Shown here: positions 9,901 to 16,792 of the stretch, piece by piece
Layout of the letters: each line of letters opens with the position of its first letter
Numbering within the stretch: the first letter of the stretch is position 1
NCBI GenBank assembly: GCA_016788785.1
Contig: JAEUSM010000006.1
Coordinates: 372,001 to 436,000 of the forward strand
Direction of reading: 5' to 3'
Source of the DNA: Candidatus Kapaibacterium sp.
GTDB lineage: Bacteria; Bacteroidota; Ignavibacteria; Kapaibacteriales; JAEUSM01
Length of the DNA: 64,000 nt
Made by a program: the position numbers and the translations under genes
Notes under the pieces: generated by a model
Database searches by the model: none
Told to the model about the DNA's origin: nothing
Seen by the model: the letters and a program-made list of their open reading frames with translations, nothing else

Positions 9901-11108
9901 GTCCATTTACAATGGTAATTGACTCTGTATCGTTTGAACCACCTACCGATTTTCGTCTTTTTTCTTCCATTCCTTTCCAATTGAATGCAAATGAAGCAAA
10001 AGATATTGAATATTCCTTTGCTCCAAGTCAACTTGGTTTACGTCAATCTTCGTTGCGATATTGGGTTCGTAGCACAGATACACTCAATAATGCCACTACA
10101 GTAATCAAAGGAGTTGGAGTTCAGCCCCAACTTTTGGTGGAAACTCCCATTATTGATTTTGGAGATGTTGAAGTAAGCACAAATAAAGATACTATTATTC
10201 CAATAGTTTTACGTAATGTAGGAAATGGACCCTTAACAATAGTTGGTTCTTCGATTATAGGACCAAATACTATTGACTTTGTGCAATTGTTACCTTCTTC
10301 TTCTATAACCTTACAACCAAATGATGTCATTTCTACAGAACTCCGATTTTCGCCCAAAGTATTGGGAAGAACACAAAGTACTATCGAGTTTAATTACGAT
10401 GGAGTAGGTGGTAAAGAACGAGTATTTCTTTTTGGGAATGGAATTGATTACAATCAAAGTATATATTCTCTTGGTTGTCAGACCATAGAAACTACTGTTG
10501 GATCACTTGTATCAATACCATTGCGAGTTTCAACCATTAAATCTGGAAACACCTTTTCCAATGAAATTGTGAAAGGATTTATGAAGTTTAATGAAACGAT
10601 ATTAGCACCTATTCAAAATACCCCAAAAGGTGTTGTTATAAATGGAGATAGAATAATTCCATTTGAATTTCCTTTAACAGCTTCTAATGAATTGTCATAT
10701 ACCTTTAGAGTTGGATTGGGAAATGATTCGATGACTTCAATCAGCTTTGAAAATGTGACAATAGAAAATTCTACAGCTGAAATGGAATTAGACAATTGTA
10801 CAGTTTTGGTAACGGATTTGTGCTACGAAGGTGGTACAAGATTAGTCAAGTCAAATAATGCATCGGCAATAGTCTCATTAACTTACAATCAAGCCACTAA
10901 TACCATTGATGTTTTGTTTTCAACCATTGAAGATGGTTCAATGATTTCTTTGATTACGTTACTCGGTACAGAAGTATTTTCAAAGGAAGTTGAAATAAAA
11001 AATTCATTTGTTCAAATTCCTTTTGAGAATTTTGCTAATGGTGTGTATTATATTGTGCTATCTTCACCAACTATTGTGATTTCAAAACCTATAGTTATCT
11101 CACGGTAA
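6981..11108 (+). CDS. Secreted VWA / SBBP-repeat / ASH-domain protein, probable T9SS substrate
   Basis: The product has 1375 residues. The ATG at 6981 places a clean signal peptide (hydrophobic core, CFSQ end) at the N-terminus; an upstream ATG at 6942 would bury it. Order: a VWA domain (about residues 90-270) with MIDAS motif DVSASMG and a later TDGDAPD; an Ig-like domain starting LLAPNGGETYLSG; six or seven SBBP-type repeats of about 50-60 residues, each opening with W-x-x-x-x-GG-x5-G; two choice-of-anchor/ASH-like domains (DFGEVLL, DFGDVEV); and a C-terminal beta domain ending FANGVYYIVLSSP...IVISR that looks like a T9SS sorting signal. Likely cell-surface and adhesive. Translationally close to the T9SS plug gene downstream (2-bp gap). 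Confidence 0.88.
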   Translation: MITKSQFFIISSLLFCVVFTTQCFSQSFSLFSIDTTNYPVLRAKFLNVTAEGFLSNIPETSLQLKENSAPRTILSVNCPIQNPPKTLSAVLAVDVSASMGFGPLNATNMVFAKAAANAWINTLFVGNSEMALTSFDQFSYLLQDFTKDKTKLKNALVSLVPQGQTDFNNAFLTVPTGAISIAKNGKNKRIILFVTDGDAPDTDIQTIINEAQNNSITVYAISIGRDCPQSLKDISLSTGGLWFEDVQSSLRAEQIFFEIFSKESQVSPCEITWESLNQCKAETIIVSLENTENNTVAQLPYTIPQRKKGTIQAYPASVAFSDLPLFVPKDTTIYLRANGANTTISSITSSNPRFSVTPTSGVILENDSIPVVIRYTPTDSSYQWSEFTIEHSFCTASFYSSARYSNAQFFPVVQLLAPNGGETYLSGSDTLIRWDGIAPSDTVQLEYSNNNGKSWNLIESAVTGGSYRWKLPNQIGNNFLVKVSLTGKNDILTDGWAKRSGSFFEEIGYSLCTASDGSILSTGSFQGLSSFGSTTIQLTSQGAEDIFVLKIRQDGSPEWAKGIGGIGKDVGRKILTLSDNSFVVIGTFHNLITFEQGNQNQKTLTSNGGSDIFIARYLADGTFVSAFSEGGVGNDIVNDATRNQLDEILITGTFTQSINFGNFQVSSSGLSDVFVASITPQGLIQWATSFGGSNNDEGTGIGVSTDGSIYVAATVKGSFPIGSFPIISTGFDGNIALVKYNSTKSIEWVEQIGGIFEETANALEVDANNDILLSGTFIGTFNLQNTFFTSNGLEDALLLKFDRNKTLLWGTSFGGVSFDKIRSVYTDNSASVYLAGFVEKLSSIGNSELVNYGSKDVLIAKYSSTGVNEWAITAGGNVVDEGYDVFVDNNGSVFSTGFFNSNARFGIFPLNTSSGFNEIFHWKIPTIRRKSFDISDTTFSLIRVQPIADSLDFGEVLLQTSKDSVFQQSLRNSSPFTMVIDSVSFEPPTDFRLFSSIPFQLNANEAKDIEYSFAPSQLGLRQSSLRYWVRSTDTLNNATTVIKGVGVQPQLLVETPIIDFGDVEVSTNKDTIIPIVLRNVGNGPLTIVGSSIIGPNTIDFVQLLPSSSITLQPNDVISTELRFSPKVLGRTQSTIEFNYDGVGGKERVFLFGNGIDYNQSIYSLGCQTIETTVGSLVSIPLRVSTIKSGNTFSNEIVKGFMKFNETILAPIQNTPKGVVINGDRIIPFEFPLTASNELSYTFRVGLGNDSMTSISFENVTIENSTAEMELDNCTVLVTDLCYEGGTRLVKSNNASAIVSLTYNQATNTIDVLFSTIEDGSMISLITLLGTEVFSKEVEIKNSFVQIPFENFANGVYYIVLSSPTIVISKPIVISR

Positions 11109-11110
11109 AT

Positions 11111-12514
11111 ATGAGAAAAAGTTTCAAATTAATTATAGTATTTTTCTATTTTTTTGTTGTAGGATTTGCGTCATTGCATTCACAAAATCCTATTATTGCT
11201 GTAAGAGCATATGGCGGTTCTAATGAGTTAACACCTCCCGTATTGTTACTCAAAAACAATCAAAAATCTGTTTCGCCAATTGGAGAGGAGACTGTTACTA
11301 TTGAAATGGATGTGTTAACTGAAAATCCTCCACAATTGTTTATTAAATTTGTGCATTGTAATGAACGATGGCTTGAAACAGATAATGTTATTATAAATTC
11401 TCTCGGTATTTTTCAAACTTCTGCAGTTGATTGGACTCAAGCACCTGGTCAGTCTAAATACTTTCGGTGGAGAGGAAAGGTTCAAATTCCTTCTGCTCAA
11501 ATGCAGTTTCCAGTTTCAGGAAATTGGTTAGCAAAGATATATTCGTTAGATAATACAGAAGAAGTTCTCTCTACAGTTAAAATCTTTGTAGTAGAAGCAT
11601 TGATTCCCTCTCGAACAGTTATGATTAATGATTTTTACAAACCAACATCCCGATTTGCTGCAAGTTCAGCTTACAATTATGAAGTGGTAGTTGATGGTAC
11701 TCCAAGACTTCTCGACTTTCAATTAAATACAGTTGCTATGTATAAAATGAATTGGTGGAACAATCCATTATATATTTCGCTCAACAATAATGAAGGGAAG
11801 GATGAATATACCGACGAAGAATTATACGGAGATGGGGAAAGTATTGATAATACTTCTCCCAAAAACAACCCACATCGTCAACAACTTTCTTCAAGTATAA
11901 CTGATCAAGGACCTTTTCCAATGAATATTTCTGGTTTTGCGAATGTAAGAAAAATGTTTCGAGTAAATAATGTTCCTTCAGTTAATGAATATAGAATATT
12001 TGATTGCTCTAATCCTGGATTGTTTCCTTTTGTAGAAGAAGGAATACAACTACCATTTCGCGATTTACGTAGAAGAAATCAGTTTTTAGAATATGCAGAC
12101 GATGGTTTTATCGTAACTTCAAGAGTTAGTCAGTTTGCTGATGAATATATTAGGGTTGAGTTTGTGTTAGACCCAGAAAAATTACCCGTTGAAAAATCAG
12201 TCTTTGTTGTTGGTTCTTTCAACAATTGGACGCCAACTCGTGAATGGGAGATGTCTTTTGACAATGAAAGGGAAGTTTATTCTTTAAAACAGTGGATAAG
12301 AAGAGGAAGACATAGTTACCTTTATGGAATTGGCTCGTTAAATTTTGAAAAAAATAACGTTGAAGGCTTGTCTTTTGAAGAATTTGAAGGAAATACAATC
12401 CATTCACGACAAACAATGATAAGTTTCGTTTATTATCGTGAATTACAATACGGAGGTTATGATGCAATCATCAGTGTTAGTGCAGTCAATTCACAAGGCA
12501 CTTTCCAACGATAA
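11111..12514 (+). CDS. Type IX secretion system plug-domain protein (DUF5103-like)
   Basis: The product has 467 residues with a signal peptide ending LHSQ (about residues 1-25). The mature N-terminus (PIIAVRAYGG...PPVLLLKNN) and the following KFVHCNERW and SAYNYEVVVDG segments match the family whose member Plug closes the lateral pore of the SprA translocon in the T9SS. The C-terminal VFVVGSFNNWTPTREWEM stretch is the carbohydrate-binding-like (CBM48/AMPK) part that ends many DUF5103 proteins. It lies between a probable T9SS substrate and a glycosyltransferase, with gaps of 2 bp and -1 bp, so the three are almost certainly one operon. Confidence 0.85.
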   Translation: MRKSFKLIIVFFYFFVVGFASLHSQNPIIAVRAYGGSNELTPPVLLLKNNQKSVSPIGEETVTIEMDVLTENPPQLFIKFVHCNERWLETDNVIINSLGIFQTSAVDWTQAPGQSKYFRWRGKVQIPSAQMQFPVSGNWLAKIYSLDNTEEVLSTVKIFVVEALIPSRTVMINDFYKPTSRFAASSAYNYEVVVDGTPRLLDFQLNTVAMYKMNWWNNPLYISLNNNEGKDEYTDEELYGDGESIDNTSPKNNPHRQQLSSSITDQGPFPMNISGFANVRKMFRVNNVPSVNEYRIFDCSNPGLFPFVEEGIQLPFRDLRRRNQFLEYADDGFIVTSRVSQFADEYIRVEFVLDPEKLPVEKSVFVVGSFNNWTPTREWEMSFDNEREVYSLKQWIRRGRHSYLYGIGSLNFEKNNVEGLSFEEFEGNTIHSRQTMISFVYYRELQYGGYDAIISVSAVNSQGTFQR

Positions 12515-13434
12515 TGGAATTACAAGAAACATATTCTTTTACCACAGTTGTTGATGTAATAATACCATCATTTAACAATTATTCTTCCTTAATTAAAACT
12601 CTGCGATCGTTAGAACGACAAACAGTATCAAACTTTTTTGTCTATATATGTATTGATGGAGCCTCTGAAGAAATTGAGCAGAAGTTACTGAATGAGAGAC
12701 TTACTCTTCAGTATCGAGTAATGACGCACCCAAACAATGAACATAGAGGTCGAAATGCTACCAGAAATTTGGCATTACCGTATGTTAAAAGCGATTACAT
12801 TATCACAATTGATTCTGATGCAGTTGCATCTCCAACATTGATTGAAGAACATTTGAAAGTCGTTAGCAACAATGTTATATCTGTTGGGATGTTTTGCTAT
12901 ACTAATACTAACGATAATCTATGGGCAAAATATCTTTCTACTCGAGGGAATTCTAAACGACACCATTTAGATGAAATACCTTATTATTATTTTAAAACAG
13001 GAAATGTGTGTTTTCCATCATCATATTTTACTCAATTAGGTGGTCAAGATGAACAAATGAAACACTATGGTGGTGGAGATACAGAATTTTCAATACGTAT
13101 TCATAATACTTTTCACCCCAAATATGTTAATAATGCAAAGGCTATAGTTTTTTCTGAAATGGATAAAGACATTGCTTCTGCATTACAGCAATTTTTTGAG
13201 TTTGGTGCAATAAATCTTCCGTACATTTTACAAAAACACCCTAGTGAACAGCAGATATTTTCTATTGATAAACTTTTGAACAATCGTTTATATTTTCATG
13301 TATTAAAATTGCCAATTACTTCGCTTTTTATTCCAATTCTGTCTATACTTCCTACATTTTTGCAGGAAAGAGTTCTTCATTTATGTGTTGCCTCTCAAAT
13401 TGTCAGAGGTTATTCATCCAGAGTAAAAGTGTAA
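12514..13434 (+). CDS. GT2 family glycosyltransferase
   Basis: The product has 306 residues and a GT-A fold. VDVIIPSFNNYSSLIKTLRSL (residues about 14-34) is the nucleotide-binding start, and IDSDA (about residue 107) is the metal-binding DxD. GRNATRNLAL is the helix that commonly precedes it, and YGGGDTEFSIRI supplies the acidic catalytic ED-like segment. The family transfers a sugar from a nucleotide donor; donor and acceptor are unknown. Its start codon overlaps the plug gene stop as TAATG. The pairing with T9SS genes suggests, but does not prove, glycosylation of surface proteins or of A-LPS-type anchors. Confidence 0.88.
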   Translation: MELQETYSFTTVVDVIIPSFNNYSSLIKTLRSLERQTVSNFFVYICIDGASEEIEQKLLNERLTLQYRVMTHPNNEHRGRNATRNLALPYVKSDYIITIDSDAVASPTLIEEHLKVVSNNVISVGMFCYTNTNDNLWAKYLSTRGNSKRHHLDEIPYYYFKTGNVCFPSSYFTQLGGQDEQMKHYGGGDTEFSIRIHNTFHPKYVNNAKAIVFSEMDKDIASALQQFFEFGAINLPYILQKHPSEQQIFSIDKLLNNRLYFHVLKLPITSLFIPILSILPTFLQERVLHLCVASQIVRGYSSRVKV

Positions 13435-13554
13435 GTAAATTTCAATTTTTATACTAAACTCCACTTTCGTAAAATTCTCTTCAGAAAAAGTTAGTATTAC
13501 TTGTAAAATTTTCGTAATTTAGAAGATATAGTTATTTACCCAATCAAATTATCA

Positions 13555-15957
13555 ATGTCAATTCAAAACGAAAAGTTAGCTCGATATACACAAACACATA
13601 CACCAGTAACAAATTTACAACAAAGTAAAAAAAGAAATATATTTGCCTTAGTACGAGATTCAATCTATTTCCAAAACTTCGTTTTGGTTATGATTATTTT
13701 TACAGGAATCCTTGTTGGAATTGAAACAAATAAAGATTTGATGGGCTCTTATGGCACATTAATTCGATTGTTAGATTTGCTAATTGTCAGTGTGTTTGCA
13801 ATAGAAGTTTTAGTAAAAATATTTGCTGACGCAACAAAACCATGGAAATATTTTTTAGACCCTTGGAATGTCTTTGACTTTGTCATCACTTTAGCCTCAA
13901 TTATCCCACTTTTCTTTTCATTACATTACGAACTTATCAATGTTTTACGCATTATTAGAGTATTACGGATTATTCGATTAGCACACGAATTGCCCCGATT
14001 AGAATTAGTCGTTGGAACAGTGTTACGTGGTATTCCAGCACTTTCTTCAGTAATACTATTTATGGTATTACATTTTTATGTATATGCTGTTTTGGGTGTA
14101 TTTTTCTTTGGTTCTCCAACTCCTCCGGTTGGAGATGAAAAACATTTTGATACTATTCCGACAGCCATGTTAACACTATTTAAAATTGTTACCTTTGACG
14201 ATTGGTCTGAAATACTTACAAGTACCATTCTAGCTAATTCGACTATACCAGAGACAGTGATTAATCTCTTTTTTATCAGCTTCATCGTTATCGGAGCGAT
14301 GGTTATTTTAAACTTATTCATTGGAGTCATCACTTCAGAAATGGCAGAAATGAAAATAAGTGAAGCAAAAAAACTCATTGAGTACAAGGAACATACTATT
14401 ATTTTAGGTTGGAGTTCGCAAGTGTTTACTATAATTCGTGAACTTGCAATTGCAAACCAATCTGAAAAAAAGTCGCTGATTGTTATACTTGCCGATCAAC
14501 CTCATTCTCTTATGGAGCAAGAAATCAAGGTTAAAGTTGGAAAAACAGGAAAAACTCGAGTACTATGTCGTACAGGAAATCCTTTTGATTTGGCTGATTT
14601 AGCAATAGTTGCACCACAAAATGCAAAATCAATTATCTTATTGCGAGTTGAAGGTGATTTTGTTCAACCAGATTCTCATATATTCAAGATTATTTTAGCA
14701 GTTATAAATCACCCACAAAGAAGCGACGAGCCGTATTCGATAGTAGCACCTCTTGCAGATATTGGGAATTTTGATATAGCAAGTGATATTCCTAAAATTG
14801 TAGATAAAGAAGATAAGATTCAATTTATTGTCACAGATGATCTTATATCAAGAATTATAACCCAAACATGCCGCCAACCCGGACTTTCTGACGTTTATTC
14901 CGAATTACTGTCATACGCAGATAATGAGATATACTTCTATCACCATTCATTTTTGATTGGTAAAAAGTTTGAAGACATACTTCATTTCTTCAACGAAGCT
15001 ACTGTTATTGGAATTTGTCATTTTGACAAATCAATGGAAATTAATCCAAACCCATCTACTGTATATAAAGAAGGTGATAGTGTTATTGTCATTGCTGAAG
15101 ATGACTCAATGATTGATAAACCTCGTGCTATTCCCTATTCATCTAATGTTTCTAAGTTTGCAGATGTCGTTTTACGAACACAAAAACCAGAAAGAACACT
15201 TATTATGGGTTGGAATCACCGTGTTACAATGATTATTAACCATTTAGACAAATATCTGACAAAAGAATCAGTTATTGACGTTGTAGCAGATTTTGATAAA
15301 GGAGAAGAGGTTATTCGCAGACGTTGTTCTGATTTGAAAAATTCTATTGCAACATTCAGACAGGGATTAACAACTGAACGATTGATGATAGAACAAGTTA
15401 TAAATAACGACTATGACCATATCATTATTCTTAGTAATGAATCCGCAACTTCAGCACAAGAGGCAGATTCTCAAACAATGTTCACGTTGTTGCATATTCG
15501 AGCAATAACACAAAATGATCATGAATTTTCTTTAGTTTCAGAAATGTTAGATGATAGAAATAGACAAATTGCTGCTGTTACAAATCCGAACGATTTTATC
15601 GTTTCAAACAAAATAGATTCACAAATGATGGCTCAAATTAGCGAAAATGCTTTTTTGATGGATATCTTTAATTATCTTTTAGACCCTGTTGGTTCAGAAA
15701 TTTATTTGAAACCATTTGATAGGTATATTAAAGAAAATGAAGAAGTTGATTTTCATTCTGTGATTGAATCTGCAAAACGATATAATGAAATTGCAATAGG
15801 ATATAAACTTCATTGGAAAAACACTCCAACGAAAGAAACTTCGGCAAAAAGTGTGTTCATCAATCCAACGAAAAATCAAAAAATTCGATTCAAAAAGGGT
15901 GATAGAATCATTGTCATATCAGAATATGAATATGATTTGAATATTTCAAAACTCTAA
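13555..15957 (+). CDS. Voltage-gated-type cation channel fused to CASTOR/POLLUX-like RCK domains
   Basis: The product has 800 residues. Hydrophobic segments near 41-57, 70-91, 103-121, 128-145, 160-186 and 235-261 fit S1-S6 of an ion_trans pore. S4 carries Arg at 132, 135, 138 and 141, one every third residue. The pore loop reads TFDDWSE (213-219), the position of TLESWAS in NaChBac and TLDDWSD in the engineered Ca2+ channel CavAb. Residues from about 280 on form two RCK-like halves: HTIILGWSSQV (280-290), CRTGNPFDLADL (338-349), CRQPGLSDVYSELL (439-452) and LIMGWNHRV (549-557). These match the plant CASTOR/POLLUX pattern, where GW replaces the usual dinucleotide GxG. Divalent cation conduction is inference. 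No TxGYG potassium filter is present. Confidence 0.88.
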   Translation: MSIQNEKLARYTQTHTPVTNLQQSKKRNIFALVRDSIYFQNFVLVMIIFTGILVGIETNKDLMGSYGTLIRLLDLLIVSVFAIEVLVKIFADATKPWKYFLDPWNVFDFVITLASIIPLFFSLHYELINVLRIIRVLRIIRLAHELPRLELVVGTVLRGIPALSSVILFMVLHFYVYAVLGVFFFGSPTPPVGDEKHFDTIPTAMLTLFKIVTFDDWSEILTSTILANSTIPETVINLFFISFIVIGAMVILNLFIGVITSEMAEMKISEAKKLIEYKEHTIILGWSSQVFTIIRELAIANQSEKKSLIVILADQPHSLMEQEIKVKVGKTGKTRVLCRTGNPFDLADLAIVAPQNAKSIILLRVEGDFVQPDSHIFKIILAVINHPQRSDEPYSIVAPLADIGNFDIASDIPKIVDKEDKIQFIVTDDLISRIITQTCRQPGLSDVYSELLSYADNEIYFYHHSFLIGKKFEDILHFFNEATVIGICHFDKSMEINPNPSTVYKEGDSVIVIAEDDSMIDKPRAIPYSSNVSKFADVVLRTQKPERTLIMGWNHRVTMIINHLDKYLTKESVIDVVADFDKGEEVIRRRCSDLKNSIATFRQGLTTERLMIEQVINNDYDHIIILSNESATSAQEADSQTMFTLLHIRAITQNDHEFSLVSEMLDDRNRQIAAVTNPNDFIVSNKIDSQMMAQISENAFLMDIFNYLLDPVGSEIYLKPFDRYIKENEEVDFHSVIESAKRYNEIAIGYKLHWKNTPTKETSAKSVFINPTKNQKIRFKKGDRIIVISEYEYDLNISKL

Positions 15958-15976
15958 TTATCTTCTCAATTTGTAA

Positions 15977-16010
15977 AAAATGGCACGTTTCATTTGATAC
16001 GTGCTATTTT
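15977..16010. terminator. Bidirectional terminator hairpin between channel and methyltransferase
   Basis: AAAATGGCACGT, a ten-base loop, then ACGTGCTATTTT form a 12-bp stem with one G-T pair, flanked by A and T runs. It sits between convergent genes. The methyltransferase stop codon lies in the stem-loop, so its last codons and the terminator share DNA. Confidence 0.75.
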
Positions 16011-16724
16011 TGTTATAATAGGAATTGTTACGGTCTTTTCTTGATTTTCTTCCCACATTGAATAAATATGGGGTTTGATAATTTCAATTGCATCGTTGCC
16101 AGTTTCTTGATTATACTTTTTCACAGCAGACCAAGTAGAAAGATACACTATAAGTTCATCTCTATTCCAACGCATCTTACAATTGTATTGAGGAATTTTT
16201 ACTTCTTCAAATGGGAAAGGTATTGTTGAATATTGTTCATCAATATACCTTCTTCTTTCATCCCAATAATCATTTAACTTGTTTGTATAAAAGTCAAAGA
16301 CACATTCGTCAATTTCTTTCGAAATAGATAATAATTCATATCCAATAATGGCTATGATTGCATTTGGTTTAGCAACCCTTTTAACTTCAGAGTAAAAAGT
16401 ATCAAATTCAAACCAATGAATCGCCTGTGCGACTGTTATCAAATCAATACTACTATTTCCAAGAGAAGAAAGAGAAGATGATTCTACTTTGTAGTGTATA
16501 TTGTCATTCTTTTGTGCATTGTCAAGCTGTTCTTGGGAAACATCTGTCCCTATGACTTGTTCAAAGTAGTTAGAAAGTTCAAATGTTAATTGTCCATTTC
16601 CACAAGCGACATCCCAAGCAGAAAATAGATTTGGTGAAAGACTCACAATAAGTTCTATCAACTCATTTGGGTATGTAGGTCTATAGAGAGCATATTGATC
16701 AGATTCTAGAGAAAATGGATTCAT
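15990..16724 (-). CDS. SAM-dependent methyltransferase, class I
   Basis: The product has 244 residues. AWDVACGNGQLTFELS (about residues 36-51) is SAM-binding motif I. IGTDVSQEQLDNA supplies the acidic residue that holds the SAM ribose, and SIDLITVAQAIHWFEF is motif II/post-II with the HWF often seen in the Methyltransf_11 group of small-molecule methyltransferases. The C-terminal part (KMRWNRDELIVYLSTWSAVKKY) matches the end of the trans-aconitate/Crg1-like subfamily, where W-S-A-V-x-x-Y is common. The substrate is unknown. It stands alone: a terminator lies upstream and convergent genes lie downstream. Confidence 0.88.
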   Translation of the reverse strand: MNPFSLESDQYALYRPTYPNELIELIVSLSPNLFSAWDVACGNGQLTFELSNYFEQVIGTDVSQEQLDNAQKNDNIHYKVESSSLSSLGNSSIDLITVAQAIHWFEFDTFYSEVKRVAKPNAIIAIIGYELLSISKEIDECVFDFYTNKLNDYWDERRRYIDEQYSTIPFPFEEVKIPQYNCKMRWNRDELIVYLSTWSAVKKYNQETGNDAIEIIKPHIYSMWEENQEKTVTIPIITKIARIK

Positions 16725-16744
16725 TATTCTAAGTAAAATTGGTT

Positions 16745-16778
16745 AAAAAAAAAGCCCAACTATAGTTGGGCTTTTTTG
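16745..16778 (-). terminator. Rho-independent terminator of the giant secreted-protein gene
   Basis: GCCCAAC-TATA-GTTGGGC forms a perfect 7-bp stem (16754-16771) with nine A on the left and six T on the right. On the minus strand it lies 15 bp after the stop codon of the large T9SS substrate gene and is followed by a long U run. It also separates that gene from the methyltransferase start. Confidence 0.9.
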
Positions 16779-16792
16779 AGTTTTTGAAATGC

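Noticed and set aside
13555-15957. Ordinary K+ channel with RCK domains
   Set aside because: No TxGYG or TVGYG filter; the pore loop is TFDDWSE and six helices with an Arg-bearing S4 precede it.
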